Positions 51,644-61,238 are shown, counted from the stretch's first letter. The stretch is DNA of 64,000 nt from Candidatus Muproteobacteria bacterium (GCA_027449605.1 DAIDLH010000008.1:1-64000); one strand, 5' to 3'. The notes: a model not told the origin generated them from the sequence alone. Numbers and translations are program-made.

Positions 51644-53617
51644 ATGATAAGCGCGCAAAGGCTGGAAGAAAGGCCCCGGTTGGCCATCAATGAATTCAGC
51701 CGGCGATTGGGGGAATACAAACACTGGCGCGACGAACTGATCGAAATCCTCATCGAATATCAGAACTGGGTCGAAGGCCACGGACTCGCGAGCGGCGATG
51801 AGGATTTGCAGCTTTACGAACTCATTGACGCGCTCCGTTCCGACAAACTCACGATCGCCCTGGTGGGCGAATTCTCCCGCGGCAAAACCGAACTCATCAA
51901 CGCCATCTTCTTCGCCGATCAGCGGCAACGGCTGCTGCCGTCGGAAGCCGGTCGCACCACGATGTGTCCGACCGAATTACGCTACGATGCAACGGAACCG
52001 GCGTGCCTGAAGCTGCTGCCCATCGAGACGCGCAAAACCACCGCCACGATTTCGGAATACCGGCGCACGCCCGCCGCCTGGACCGTGATACCGCTGGATC
52101 TCGACTCGCCGAAAAAAATTGCCGAAACCTTTTTGCAGATCGTCAAAACCAAACCGGTCACCGTGGGCCAGGCCGAGGAGATCGGTCTTTATCATCCGGA
52201 CGTGGAAGCCATGTCGTACATGCTCAACAGCGATGGCATGGTGGAGATTCCCGTCTGGCGTCATGCCATCATCAATTATCCGCACCCGCTGCTGAAACGG
52301 GGACTGGTGGTGCTGGACACGCCGGGGCTCAACTCGCTCGGCACCGAACCGGAATTGACGTTGAGCATGCTGCCGGGCGCGCAGGCGGTGCTGTTCGTGC
52401 TCGCCGCCGACACCGGGGTAACCCGAACCGATCTGGAAATCTGGAAAAACCACGTCTGTCTCACCAAGGGAGGCAGAGCCGAGGGGCGCCTCGTGGCGCT
52501 GAACAAAATCGACACGCTGTGGGACGAATTGAGCAACAACACGGCCGTCGCCACGACCATCGCGCGCCAGACGCAGGATACGGCGCGAACGCTCGGCATC
52601 GGCAAGAACCAGGTGCTGCCCGTCTCCGCGCAAAAAGGCCTGCTTGGCAAGATCAAATCGGACTACGCGCTGATCGATCGCAGCGGTTTGCCGATGCTGG
52701 AAACCACGTTGTCGAACGACATCATTCCGGCGCGCCAGGAACTGCTGCGCGAGCGCGTGATTCACGACATCGGTTCCATGGTCGGAACCACCAGCGCGAT
52801 GATCGAGGCAAGGCTCAACGCGGTCGAGGAACAGATCGAGGAACTGCGGGCGCTCAGCGGCGAGAACCGCGAAGCCATCCAGAATCTGGTTGCGCATTGG
52901 CGCGATGAAAAACAGTCGTATGACCGGACCCTCGCCAGTTTCCAGAATATGCGCGCGGTGCTGTCCGACCAGATCAAGATTCTGCTCGATTACCTGAGCG
53001 TCGAAACCTTCGACGAGCTGGCACAGAGGAGCCGTCAAGACATGGCGGGGTCGTGGACCACACCGGGTCTGCGGGACGGAATGAAAGTCCTGTTCGACGG
53101 GGTTCTGGAAATCATGGAAAAAGCCAACAAACAGACCCAGCAGATACGGTCCCTGGTCCAGTCCGTCTACAACAAATTTCACAGCGAACACGGGCTGGCA
53201 AAGATAAAGCCCATGAATTTTTCACTGCTGCCGTATCGAAGCCAGATGCAGAAACTGCACGATGAGGCCGAACATTTTCGCAACAGTCCGAGGATGATCG
53301 TCACCGAACAGCATTTCGTGGTGCAGAAATTCTTCGTCACGCTGGTGGGCCGGGCGCGCGAGCTGATCCAGGAATGCAACGCCGCCGCCCGCGCCTGGAG
53401 CAAGGCGATCATGGGGCCGATCCTTACGCAGGTACGCGAGCACAAGACCCTGATGGATCAGCGCCTCGATAATCTGAAGAAGGTGCACGAGGATTTTGCC
53501 AATCTGGGCGGCCGCATCGCCGAACTGGAGTCCAACCACCAAAATCTTGAAAACCAGCAGTTGGTCATCCGCAACATGCTGCGCAAGATCAACCAGCCGC
53601 TCCCGCTGGACCCGTAA
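51644..53617 (+). CDS. Dynamin-like GTPase
   Basis: The 657-residue product has the dynamin-family G domain after a 65-residue helical neck: G1 LVGEFSRGKTELIN (about 73-86), G2-region threonines in GRTTMCPTE, G3 VVLDTPGLNS and G4 LVALNKIDTLW. About 280 residues of long helices follow (RLNAVEEQIEELRALSGENREAIQNL; IAELESNHQNLENQQLVIRNML), consistent with a stalk. Bacterial dynamin-like proteins remodel or protect membranes, sometimes against phage or stress. The gene directly abuts the right end of the Mu-like element. No second dynamin gene is adjacent, unlike many bacterial pairs. It is cytoplasmic, without a clear membrane segment. Confidence 0.88.
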   Translation: MISAQRLEERPRLAINEFSRRLGEYKHWRDELIEILIEYQNWVEGHGLASGDEDLQLYELIDALRSDKLTIALVGEFSRGKTELINAIFFADQRQRLLPSEAGRTTMCPTELRYDATEPACLKLLPIETRKTTATISEYRRTPAAWTVIPLDLDSPKKIAETFLQIVKTKPVTVGQAEEIGLYHPDVEAMSYMLNSDGMVEIPVWRHAIINYPHPLLKRGLVVLDTPGLNSLGTEPELTLSMLPGAQAVLFVLAADTGVTRTDLEIWKNHVCLTKGGRAEGRLVALNKIDTLWDELSNNTAVATTIARQTQDTARTLGIGKNQVLPVSAQKGLLGKIKSDYALIDRSGLPMLETTLSNDIIPARQELLRERVIHDIGSMVGTTSAMIEARLNAVEEQIEELRALSGENREAIQNLVAHWRDEKQSYDRTLASFQNMRAVLSDQIKILLDYLSVETFDELAQRSRQDMAGSWTTPGLRDGMKVLFDGVLEIMEKANKQTQQIRSLVQSVYNKFHSEHGLAKIKPMNFSLLPYRSQMQKLHDEAEHFRNSPRMIVTEQHFVVQKFFVTLVGRARELIQECNAAARAWSKAIMGPILTQVREHKTLMDQRLDNLKKVHEDFANLGGRIAELESNHQNLENQQLVIRNMLRKINQPLPLDP

Positions 53618-53628
53618 TTTCCCGGCGC

Positions 53629-53659
53629 AAAAAAAGGCCGGAGGGTTTTCCCTCCGGCC
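53629..53659 (-). terminator. Terminator between dynamin-like gene and exported protein gene
   Basis: GGCCGGAGGG-TTTT-CCCTCCGGCC is a perfect 10-bp stem; on the minus strand it is followed by seven Ts. It ends the leftward transcript and may also slow the rightward one. Confidence 0.9.
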
Positions 53660-53681
53660 CGGACAGCTTTATGAAACAGGT

Positions 53682-54734
53682 TTACTTCGCCGCGGACGCG
53701 GTCGCCGTCAGCGTCTGATCGATCGACGAGAAGATGATGCTCGGGATCAGGGTATTCTTGGCGAACGCCATGTAACCGGAATCCCAGAAGTACAGCTGCA
53801 TACGCCACATCTCGCCATACTGCACCACCTTCACTTCCTTGCCGTCATTGATGACCAGCACTTCCATCGGCATGGCCGGCGCATGGTCCACGCCCGGATA
53901 CGGCGCGTCCTTGGACTTGCCATCGCTGCGGAAGTCGGAGTTGATGCGGATGCACTTGTTTTCGGTATAGTCGTTGGTGATGCCGAAGTAGACGGCATTC
54001 GCGCCCACCGGAATCTTGCTCAGCAGACGCCAGCCGGAAGAATCGTCAACGCCCTTGTCCTGGCTCGCGCGCAGCGTGTTTTCCACGCGGGCAACGACGG
54101 CGTTAAAGTTCTCGGCTTTGTCCTTGAAAACATCATTCTGGCTTTCCTTCCAGTTGCGGAACTTGGCCATCATCTTGGCCGGGCCGTCACCGTTGAACTT
54201 GTTCAGCGCCTTCTCGGTACGAACCGGCTCAAGCTGCACGGAAACCTGCTTGCCCGGCACCTTGGCCGCGACGTCCTTGATTTCCTGGGCCGTGGCTTTC
54301 GCCGCCGCCAACAGTTTGTCGTAGTTCTTGGACCCGGCGTAGAAGACCATGGCGTGGGCGGTGGGGTTGCCCATGTTGATATGGACCTTCTTGCCTTCGC
54401 CATACTCGTATACGCCGATGCGAAGCACCTGCGCCGAGATGGTGTTGGGTGTCTCATCCTTGGCCGCTTCCATGTAGGCGGGCGACGTCAGAATGTATAC
54501 ACGGGCCTGCTGCACCTTGTCGGTGTAGGTCAGATCGCGCTTGGCTTGCAGGGTCAGCTTGGATTCGGCCAGGGCCTTTTCCAGTGCTGCGGTCGTGTCA
54601 TTGAACGATCCCGACGCTTCCAGAATGCGCTCAAAAATCCCGTACTCCTCTGCTGCGAACGCGTTGCCGATCCCCAGTACAAACGCAAAAATCAGGGCAA
54701 AAAACCGGCTCAGCTTTGTAGATTTGGACTTCAT
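53682..54734 (-). CDS. Exported protein of unknown function
   Basis: The 350-residue product has a strong signal peptide (LSRFFALIFAFVLGIGNAFA, cleavage near 28). The mature part has a first half with FERILEASGSFNDTTAALEKALAESKLTLQAKRDL and GVYEYGEGKKVHINMGNPTAHAMVFYAG, faintly like a DUF302-type fold. The second half contains YFGITNDYTENKCIRINSDFRSDGKSKDAPYPGVDHAPAMPMEVLVIND and a tryptophan-rich YGEMWRMQLYFWDSGYMAF. A GGAGGAG ribosome site and its own terminator show it is a separate, well-expressed unit. Neither a cofactor motif nor an anchor is seen. It is probably periplasmic. Confidence 0.7.
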   Translation of the reverse strand: MKSKSTKLSRFFALIFAFVLGIGNAFAAEEYGIFERILEASGSFNDTTAALEKALAESKLTLQAKRDLTYTDKVQQARVYILTSPAYMEAAKDETPNTISAQVLRIGVYEYGEGKKVHINMGNPTAHAMVFYAGSKNYDKLLAAAKATAQEIKDVAAKVPGKQVSVQLEPVRTEKALNKFNGDGPAKMMAKFRNWKESQNDVFKDKAENFNAVVARVENTLRASQDKGVDDSSGWRLLSKIPVGANAVYFGITNDYTENKCIRINSDFRSDGKSKDAPYPGVDHAPAMPMEVLVINDGKEVKVVQYGEMWRMQLYFWDSGYMAFAKNTLIPSIIFSSIDQTLTATASAAK

Positions 54735-54934
54735 AGGACTCTCCTCCTCAAATGCCTCTTAGTTAAAAACTTGTGACAGGTTTCTAATCCGTTATGGATT
54801 TAAATTCCTGCCGGACATTGTGCTGATTCTCGTGCTAGTCTGCAACTGCTTGTCAGAATATAAATGTTAGTTATTGATTTTATTTAGTTTTATTTTTTTT
54901 CGCTTGCGGGACCCGCCTAAGATGAATGGTCCGT

Positions 54935-54978
54935 GAAAAAAGACTTGGCCTCTCACCGGTTTACCGGTGAGAGGCCAA
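54935..54978 (-). terminator. Terminator of the Sel1-repeat gene
   Basis: TTGGCCTCTCACCGG and its exact complement form a 15-bp stem with a 4-base loop; on the minus strand GTCTTTTTTC follows. It lies about 40 bases after the stop of the Sel1-repeat gene. The remaining 200 bases up to 54734 are AT-rich and probably hold the promoter of the exported protein. Confidence 0.92.
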
Positions 54979-55019
54979 TGACCAGCAGACTCCGAATGCC
55001 TTGAACAGGCGGAGATGAA

Positions 55020-55766
55020 TTACGGGGTCAGGTGCAGAACCTTGAGCACGGTGATGGCCTGATTGAAGCCCTGATCGGCGGACAGGCGCCATAACCGCAC
55101 CGCTTCGTCCTGGTTCTCGTCCACACCATCGCCCTTCATATACATGAGGCCTAGATTGAACTGCGCCGCGGCATACCCCTGCTTGGACGCCATGGCCCAC
55201 CACTTCACGGCTTCAGCCGGATCCTGCTTCAAGCCCGTGCCTTCGGCGTAATACAGACCCAGATTGAACTGAGCTTCCGTGTGCCCCTGCAGAGCCGCCA
55301 TGCGCCACCATTGCGCGGCGGCATTGAGATCGCGCGCCACACCGGTGCCGGTGGCATAAAGCACGCCCAGGTTGTACTGGGCAATAACGTGCCCCTGCTC
55401 GGCAGCTCTGCGATACCAGCGCACCGCTTCGATCATGTCTTTGGCCACGCCGCCATCGCCGCGGTTATACAGAACCGCGAGGGTAAACTGCGCCTCGGTA
55501 TCGCCCTGCTCGGCAAGCGAATGCCACACCTTCACTGCTTCGGAGCGACGACCGCTGTTATATTGCACCAACGCAACCTGATCGGTGGCGATCGCCTGAT
55601 GCTCGGCTGGCTGGGACTCCGCACGTATCGGAATCGCCGGGAAAGCCGCTTCCGACAGCGCCGCTGACGCCGAAGCGCCGCACAGCATCGATACCAAGCC
55701 CAACACCGCGCCCACCGCTGTTACAGCGGCAAAACACGTCATTCTTTCCGTAGTAATACCGGGCAT
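55020..55766 (-). CDS. Sel1-repeat (TPR-like) exported protein
   Basis: The 248-residue product has a signal-like hydrophobic N-terminus (TCFAAVTAVGAVLGLVSMLCGASASAA) and then four to five Sel1-like repeats of about 36 residues: AEQGDTEAQFTLAVLYNRGDG, AEQGHVIAQYNLGVLYATGTG, ALQGHTEAQFNLGLYYAEGTG, SKQGYAAAQFNLGLMYMKGDG, ADQGFNQA. Sel1 repeats form a superhelix for protein binding, often in envelope signalling. The cysteine near position 29 could make it a lipoprotein, but a classic lipobox is not clear. It has its own strong terminator. Confidence 0.88.
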   Translation of the reverse strand: MPGITTERMTCFAAVTAVGAVLGLVSMLCGASASAALSEAAFPAIPIRAESQPAEHQAIATDQVALVQYNSGRRSEAVKVWHSLAEQGDTEAQFTLAVLYNRGDGGVAKDMIEAVRWYRRAAEQGHVIAQYNLGVLYATGTGVARDLNAAAQWWRMAALQGHTEAQFNLGLYYAEGTGLKQDPAEAVKWWAMASKQGYAAAQFNLGLMYMKGDGVDENQDEAVRLWRLSADQGFNQAITVLKVLHLTP

Positions 55767-56123
55767 AACCCTCTCCCCAAAAGCAAAAACGATTTAATCC
55801 GGGGAGAAAATGCAAGAGCTATGCCACCCGATATACAGCTTTATAATCAATGGGTTGATATAAGCACCCAAATGCTGATTTCCCTGATAAATGGCCATAA
55901 TCCGGTGCTGGATGACAATTCTGGCGGGATGGACGGCCTGGAAGAGTGGATTTCCCTCCCGCGGGAGGTTGAAGGAAGAATCCCGATTCCATTCGCGTCC
56001 GGGTAGATTCGCCCGTGGACAAAGGAGAAACCGACCGGGAATGGCAGTGCTAAGATGAAACTGTCTTTAGCGCCCGACATCATCGGACGCACGATTTAAA
56101 ACCGAAAACAAACCGAGACATCC
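55767..56123. other. Intergenic region upstream of Sel1 and MFS genes
   Basis: A divergent 357-base gap. A 61-residue ORF (55821-56006, plus strand, MPPDIQLYNQWVDIST..) has no ribosome site and no recognisable features, so I do not call it. An AT-rich block at 55840-55890 and another near 56090-56110 are likely promoter regions. Confidence 0.4.
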
Positions 56124-57599
56124 GTGCCCAAACAATCGCTGCTCAGATCAAAGATGTTCTGGGTGGGTATCCTTTATTTCGCGCAGGGTTTTCCGTTCGG
56201 CCTTTTCTACGACGTCTTCCCGGTGCATTTTCGCCAGCTTGGCGTCGACCTGCGCGAAATCGGCCTGCTCTCGTTGCTCGGGCTCGCCTGGACCATCAAG
56301 TTCCTGTGGGCCCCGGCAATAGATCACTACCGCCATCATCGCCGCTGGATGCTCGCGGTGGATCTCGCCATGGGCGCGGTATCGCTGTACCTCTCGATGC
56401 AGGCGGGTTTCGGGCCGCCGGTGTGGATCGCCATCGGCGTGTTTACGCTGCTCTCCGCCACCAACGACATCGCGATCGACGGCTACACCATCGAGTTCCT
56501 GGATAAAAAAGAATTGGGGCTGGCGAATGGCGTCCGCATCGGCATGGGACGCGTCGGCATTCTCGCCGCGGGCGTAATCCTTATATTGAGCGATTATCTC
56601 GGCTGGCCCGGCGCCTATACCGCCGCGGCCGGCATCCTGGCAGTGCTCGGTGTCGTCTGCCTGTACGCGCCCAGGGAAATGTCTTTCGGCGTGCGCAAAC
56701 CCTTGACGCTCGGGAGCGAATTCGCCGGCATTCTGCGTCGCCCGCGCGCGTTCACGTTTGTGGTCCTGTTCCTGCTTGGAACCTTGTGGCTTATCAACAA
56801 CGCCGCGCATTGGTCTGCCAAACTGGAAGGCTTCTGGTGGTATGCCTGCGCCATTGCCGGAGCGTTGATGGCGCTGAGCTTCCTGTCGCGGGACAGATCG
56901 AAAACGGCAAAAAACAACGAAACCAAACTGACCGAAGGGCCGATGTTCGGCGCGCTGATGGAGATGTTGCAGCGTCCGTACATCATTCCGGTCATCGTGT
57001 TCGTGCTGATCTTCAAGCTTGGCGACAGCTCCATGGGCTTCATGGTAAAGCCGTTCTGGGTCGACGCGGGTTTCAGCGCCACCCAGATCGGCCTGGTGTC
57101 GGTCAACCTCGGGCTGGTCCTGTCGATCACCGGCGGCATCGTCGGCGGCTGGTTCACCGATCGCGTCGGGATTTTCAAGGCGCTGTGGATACTCGGTCTG
57201 TTCCAGGCGTTGTCCAATCTCGGTTACGTCTGGGCCGCTTCCACCCTGCCGCTCGCGAGCAGCGGTGCGCCGATGCTGGCGGAGTACAAAATGATTCTCT
57301 ATGGCGCCAGCGCCTTCGAATCCTTCACCGGCGGGCTCGGCACCGCGGCCTTTCTCGCGTTCCTGATGGCGATCGTGAACAAACAGCATTCGGCGACCGA
57401 ATACGCGATCCTGTCCTCGGTGTTCGCGCTCTCGCGTCAGCTCGCCGGCTACGCTTCCGGCTTCGGCGCGCACTACATGGGCTATGCGCCGTATTTCCTG
57501 CTGACGTTCTTCCTGTCGTTTCCGGCCTATGCGTTGCTGCCGTGGGTGAAGAAGATGCTGGGTTACGCGGAACAGCAGAAAGGCTGGGGGCAGGAATAA
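56124..57599 (+). CDS. MFS transporter, AmpG-like
   Basis: The 491-residue product has about 12 hydrophobic segments. The N-terminal MFWVGILYFAQGFPFGLFYDVFPVHFRQLGVDLREIGLLSLLGLAWTIKFLWAPAIDHY resembles AmpG/PAT-type permeases, which import muropeptide fragments. GWFTDRVGIFKALWILGL in the second half is the counterpart of the MFS loop motif. Substrate cannot be read from sequence. The start is GTG at 56124. It is the only gene of its unit, convergent with grxC. Confidence 0.85.
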   Translation: MPKQSLLRSKMFWVGILYFAQGFPFGLFYDVFPVHFRQLGVDLREIGLLSLLGLAWTIKFLWAPAIDHYRHHRRWMLAVDLAMGAVSLYLSMQAGFGPPVWIAIGVFTLLSATNDIAIDGYTIEFLDKKELGLANGVRIGMGRVGILAAGVILILSDYLGWPGAYTAAAGILAVLGVVCLYAPREMSFGVRKPLTLGSEFAGILRRPRAFTFVVLFLLGTLWLINNAAHWSAKLEGFWWYACAIAGALMALSFLSRDRSKTAKNNETKLTEGPMFGALMEMLQRPYIIPVIVFVLIFKLGDSSMGFMVKPFWVDAGFSATQIGLVSVNLGLVLSITGGIVGGWFTDRVGIFKALWILGLFQALSNLGYVWAASTLPLASSGAPMLAEYKMILYGASAFESFTGGLGTAAFLAFLMAIVNKQHSATEYAILSSVFALSRQLAGYASGFGAHYMGYAPYFLLTFFLSFPAYALLPWVKKMLGYAEQQKGWGQE

Positions 57600-57614
57600 C
57601 GGGAAATCGAAAAA

Positions 57615-57884
57615 TCAGTCGCCGCTGTTCGTCTCGATCAGTTCATCCAGCCCGCCTTCCATGTGCAGTTCGGTCAGCTCGGTGAAGCCGCCGATGCATT
57701 TTCCGTCGATCACGATCTGCGGCACGGTGCGCGCACCGTTCGTGACCCGCGCGAATTCGCGCAACGCGCTCTTGTCAACGTCCACGCGCACCTCGTCGAA
57801 CGGGATGTTCCACTTCTGCAACAGTTGCTTGGCCTTGGTGCAATAAGGACAAGAGCCGGTGCTGTAAACTGTCACTCGCGCCAT
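57615..57884 (-). CDS. grxC: Glutaredoxin 3
   Basis: From the ATG at 57884 the product is 89 residues: VTVYSTGSCPYCTKAKQLLQKWNIPFDEVRVD with the CPYC active site at residues 11-14, TVPQIVIDGKCIGGFTELTEL with the cis-proline and GG glutathione-binding region. It is reduced by glutathione made by GshA/GshB elsewhere in the window. It follows the exonuclease gene by 16 bases on the same strand. Confidence 0.95.
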   Translation of the reverse strand: MARVTVYSTGSCPYCTKAKQLLQKWNIPFDEVRVDVDKSALREFARVTNGARTVPQIVIDGKCIGGFTELTELHMEGGLDELIETNSGD

Positions 57885-57900
57885 ACGATTTTCCAGACTC

Positions 57901-58677
57901 CTATCTAAGCTTGCAGTCGTAATCAATTATCAACGGCGCGTGATCGGAGAAACGCTTGTCCTTGTATATGCGCTCCCGCTCCGCCTTCTTGGCGATACCC
58001 GGTGTGGCGATCTGATAGTCGATACGCCAACCCACGTTCTTTTCATACGCCCGACCGCGGTTGGACCACCAGGTATATTGATCAGGCTTGTCGTTGAGCG
58101 TGCGGAACACGTCCACCCAGCCGAGTTCGTCGAACACCTGCGTCAGCCACGCGCGTTCCTCGGGCAGGAAACCGGAATTCTTCTGGTTCGATTTCCAGTT
58201 CTTCAGGTCGATCTCCTTGTGTGCGATGTTCCAGTCGCCGCAGAGAATATACTCGCGCCCGTCGTGGCGAAGTTTTTTGAGCACGGGATAGAAATGATCC
58301 ATGAAGCGATATTTCGATTCCTGGCGGTGCGGGCCCGCGGAACCCGAAGGCAGATAAAGGGAAACGACGCTGAGTTTGCCGAAGGCGGCCTGCAGATAGC
58401 GTCCTTCGTCGTCGTGCTCCTTGGAGCCGAAGCCGACGCGCACCTTGTCCGGCCGGTCGCGGCTGTAAAGCGCCACCCCGGCATAGCCTTTCTTCTCGGC
58501 GCAGTTGAAAAATCCATGGAACCCCCTGGGCGCCAGCATCTCGGCCGTGAGGTCGGCTTCCTGCGCCTTGACCTCCTGCAGGCACACGACGTCGGCGTTC
58601 CGGCGCGCCAGCCATTCGAACAGGCCCTTCTTGGCCGCGGAACGGAGGCCGTTGACGTTGAGCGTGATGACGCGCAT
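57901..58677 (-). CDS. xth: Exodeoxyribonuclease III / AP endonuclease
   Basis: The 258-residue Mg-dependent nuclease of base-excision repair has the motifs [25 protein letters not shown] (metal glutamate), [26 protein letters not shown] and [12 protein letters not shown] (catalytic histidine). It removes abasic sites and 3' blocks. It is divergent from pyrE and upstream of grxC in a likely two-gene operon. The ATG at 58677 gives the standard N-terminus. Confidence 0.95.
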   Translation of the reverse strand: MRVITLNVNGLRSAAKKGLFEWLARRNADVVCLQEVKAQEADLTAEMLAPRGFHGFFNCAEKKGYAGVALYSRDRPDKVRVGFGSKEHDDEGRYLQAAFGKLSVVSLYLPSGSAGPHRQESKYRFMDHFYPVLKKLRHDGREYILCGDWNIAHKEIDLKNWKSNQKNSGFLPEERAWLTQVFDELGWVDVFRTLNDKPDQYTWWSNRGRAYEKNVGWRIDYQIATPGIAKKAERERIYKDKRFSDHAPLIIDYDCKLR

Positions 58678-58733
58678 GGGTTTTTATCATAACCGACTTT
58701 CCACGCCGTGACGCGCCGATTAGAATCGTGGCC

Positions 58734-59366
58734 ATGAAAGATTATCAGCGCGAGTTTCTCGATTTCGCCATCGAGTGTCAGGCGCTGCGCTTCGGCGAAT
58801 TCACCCTCAAATCCGGACGCGTCAGTCCGTATTTCTTCAACAGCGGATTGTTCAACACCGGCCACAAGCTGGCGCGGCTCGGGCGGTTCTACGCCCGCGC
58901 CATCGCCGACAGCGGCATAGCCTTCGACATGGTTTACGGCCCCGCCTACAAGGGCGTACCGCTCGCCTGCGCCACGACCATGGCAATCGCCGACCGTGAC
59001 GTGCCATACGCCTTCAACCGCAAGGAAGTGAAGAAATACGGTGAGGGCGGCATCATTGTCGGCCACCCGCTCCAGGGAAAAGTGCTGATCGTGGACGACG
59101 TCATCTCCGCCGGCACTTCGATCCGGGAATCGGTGCAGATCATCAAGACCGCCGGCGCCACGCCGGTCGGCGTGGCCATCGCTCTCAATCGCCAGGAACG
59201 CGGTGAAGGCACGACATCCGCGGTACAGGAAGTGGAAACGACGCTGGGGTTGCGCGTGATCAGCATCGTCGCGCTGGAAACACTGCTGGATTACCTGGAC
59301 GGGAAAGACGGCGCGCGCCGTTATCTCGACGCCATCGACGCCTACCGCCGCGCCTACGGAACCTGA
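58734..59366 (+). CDS. pyrE: Orotate phosphoribosyltransferase
   Basis: The 210-residue enzyme converts orotate and PRPP to orotidine monophosphate. It shows [45 protein letters not shown], the PRPP loop [17 protein letters not shown] and RQERGEG. It completes part of the pyrimidine path begun by pyrB. The ATG at 58734 is chosen over a GTG two codons upstream. It is divergent from xth, its usual neighbour in proteobacteria. Confidence 0.97.
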   Translation: MKDYQREFLDFAIECQALRFGEFTLKSGRVSPYFFNSGLFNTGHKLARLGRFYARAIADSGIAFDMVYGPAYKGVPLACATTMAIADRDVPYAFNRKEVKKYGEGGIIVGHPLQGKVLIVDDVISAGTSIRESVQIIKTAGATPVGVAIALNRQERGEGTTSAVQEVETTLGLRVISIVALETLLDYLDGKDGARRYLDAIDAYRRAYGT

Positions 59367-59401
59367 AACGATCCACGCCGTCTGATCGGACGGAGATCGC
59401 G

Positions 59402-59947
59402 ATGTTGGTCATATCCCGGAATATCCATATCCAGGCCCCGGTCGAACGCGTCTTCGCGCTCATGGCCGACCCGGCCGCGCGCAGCGCGCTCGCGCCGCAG
59501 GTTCGTCCCATTCGGGTCGAGATCGAGGACGGCGGGCGGCTGCAAACGGGCAGCGTCTGCCATTTTCGCCTGCAAGCGGACAATCGCGTGCTGGATTACC
59601 GCACGCGCGTGCGCGAAATTCTGCCAAATCAGCGCATCGTGCTGGTCTCGGACTCCGCGGTATCGTTTGAGGTCGTCCTCGAAACCCGGCCGCAAGACGG
59701 CGGCACCCGGCTCACGCACACCGAGCGTTTCGAACCGAAGGAAGAAATGTTGCGCCTGGCGCTGACGCCGACGCCGGCGGATACGATCATGGAAGAAATC
59801 TGCCGCTGGCTGCCGTTAGTGGATCCGGAATACGCCGCGCGCGTGCGCAGCGGCCGGGAAGAAATGCTGGAGCAGAAGCTGGGCGAGAATCTCGAGCAGT
59901 GGCTGGACGCCATCAAGCAGCATCTCGAAGACACCCGACCCACCTGA
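59402..59947 (+). CDS. SRPBCC/START-like domain protein
   Basis: The 181-residue product begins LVISRNIHIQAPVERVFALMADPAARSALAPQVRPIRVEIEDGG, the standard opening of polyketide-cyclase/SRPBCC proteins, followed by alternating strands and a C-terminal helix (LEQKLGENLEQWLDAIKQHLED). These bind small hydrophobic ligands. No catalytic residue can be named. It abuts the convergent bactofilin gene with no gap. Confidence 0.82.
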   Translation: MLVISRNIHIQAPVERVFALMADPAARSALAPQVRPIRVEIEDGGRLQTGSVCHFRLQADNRVLDYRTRVREILPNQRIVLVSDSAVSFEVVLETRPQDGGTRLTHTERFEPKEEMLRLALTPTPADTIMEEICRWLPLVDPEYAARVRSGREEMLEQKLGENLEQWLDAIKQHLEDTRPT

Positions 59948-60445
59948 CTACTTTTCTCCTTCTTTTTCCTTTTCTTTTTCCGGCGACTCGCGCCGCTCGT
60001 GGAAGCGCGTGATCTGCGTCTGCCTGGCCATGCGGATCGAACCGTCGTGCACCGCGCCGCGCGCGATCGCCACCACCGGGCTCGTGATCTTGCCGCGCAC
60101 GAAAGCGGTGCGCGCCAGCTCCAGTTTGGCGATCGCGTGAATGTCGCCTTCCACGTGACCGGCGATCACGATGCTGTTGGCGCGGATGTTTCCCTTCCAG
60201 CGACCGCCCTCGCCGAGCACCAGCGTTCCCTCGATCTCGCACTCGCCCTGCACCTGGCCGTAGACGATGTGATTGTCCTTTCCCTGGATCGTGCCCATGT
60301 ACACGGTCTCCGGCCCGAGCATGCCGGTAAAATCGCCGACGTGATCGAGCGTGCGGCGGCGCTGCTTCCTGCCGAACTTCACCAAGATTTCTTCGATTTT
60401 CAAGTCTGGATTTCCCTGTTTGTACCGGTCGAGGATCGAATGCAT
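59948..60445 (-). CDS. Bactofilin
   Basis: The 165-residue product has a central bactofilin beta-helix (DHVGDFTGMLGPETVYMGTIQGKDNHIVYGQVQGECEIEGTLVLGEGGRWKGNIRANSIVIAGHVEGDIHAIAKLELARTAFVRGKITS) with six-residue periodicity. It has a basic N-terminus and a charged tail EKEKEKEGEK. Bactofilins polymerise into cytoskeletal filaments that organise cell shape, stalks or envelope machines. A TTG three codons upstream is an alternative start. No peptidase partner is adjacent. Confidence 0.88.
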   Translation of the reverse strand: MHSILDRYKQGNPDLKIEEILVKFGRKQRRRTLDHVGDFTGMLGPETVYMGTIQGKDNHIVYGQVQGECEIEGTLVLGEGGRWKGNIRANSIVIAGHVEGDIHAIAKLELARTAFVRGKITSPVVAIARGAVHDGSIRMARQTQITRFHERRESPEKEKEKEGEK

Positions 60446-60485
60446 CCCGTCCAAATAATACTAGCAGGCGCCGGGAACGGCGTTG

Positions 60486-61238
60486 TCAGAGCACGAGCTT
60501 CAAACCCACGAGTATCGTGACGATCTCGAAGGCGCGCTTGATCCAGAGGTTGCCCTTGACGATCGACCAGTGCGCACCGAGATAGCCGCCAGCGAGCGAG
60601 CCCAGCAGCAAGGCCGGCAGCCACGACCACTTGATCTCGCCCAGAACGCCCAGGGTGACCGCGCCGGCGCCGTTCCAGAACAGCCCCACCAGCACCAGCG
60701 TGTAGGCCACCGCGCGGCGGTAGTCGAGCCCGAACCAGCGCACCAGCCACAGGGTGCAGAACAGGCCGGTGCCCGAGGTGAGCGATCCATTGAGCACGCC
60801 GACCGCGAACAATCCGGCGCCGCCCACGGCGAAGCCGCGGCGCGTGCGATGAATCGGCGCATGTTCCAGGCCCAATTGCTTATGAAGATACGAGTAGACG
60901 CCGATGCCGATCGTGAGGATGCCGAGCGAAACGCGGGCGATCGCGTCCGGCACATCGAGAATATAGGCCGCGCCCAGCACCACGCCGGGAAGTCCGGCGG
61001 CCAGAATGAAGAGCGAAAATTTCCACTCGAGCGATCTTTCGCGCACGTGCCGTAGCGTCGCGCCCACGCCGAGCGCGACGCTGGCGACCTTGTGGGTGGC
61101 GAGCGCCACCCCGAACGGGAGGCCGAGAAAGATCAGCGCCGGGAATTGCAGCAGGCCCGCGCCGCCGCCGGCGAACGCGGAAAACACGTTCGCCACCAAT
61201 GACACCAGCAACAGCACCCACTGCTCGGTCCAGTTCAC
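60486..61238 (-). CDS. TauE/SafE family sulfite/anion permease
   Basis: From the GTG at 61238 the 250-residue product has about eight membrane segments, beginning WVLLLVSLVANVFSAFAGGGAGLLQFPALIFLGLPFGVALATHKVASVALGVGATLRH. The glycine-rich GGGAG turn and ATHK motif are typical of TauE/SafE (DUF81) exporters, which move sulfite, sulfoacetate or other anions. A sulfite role would suit a sulfur oxidiser but is inferred. The first 46 residues in the ORF track are arginine-rich and unlikely to be translated. Confidence 0.85.
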   Translation of the reverse strand: MNWTEQWVLLLVSLVANVFSAFAGGGAGLLQFPALIFLGLPFGVALATHKVASVALGVGATLRHVRERSLEWKFSLFILAAGLPGVVLGAAYILDVPDAIARVSLGILTIGIGVYSYLHKQLGLEHAPIHRTRRGFAVGGAGLFAVGVLNGSLTSGTGLFCTLWLVRWFGLDYRRAVAYTLVLVGLFWNGAGAVTLGVLGEIKWSWLPALLLGSLAGGYLGAHWSIVKGNLWIKRAFEIVTILVGLKLVL

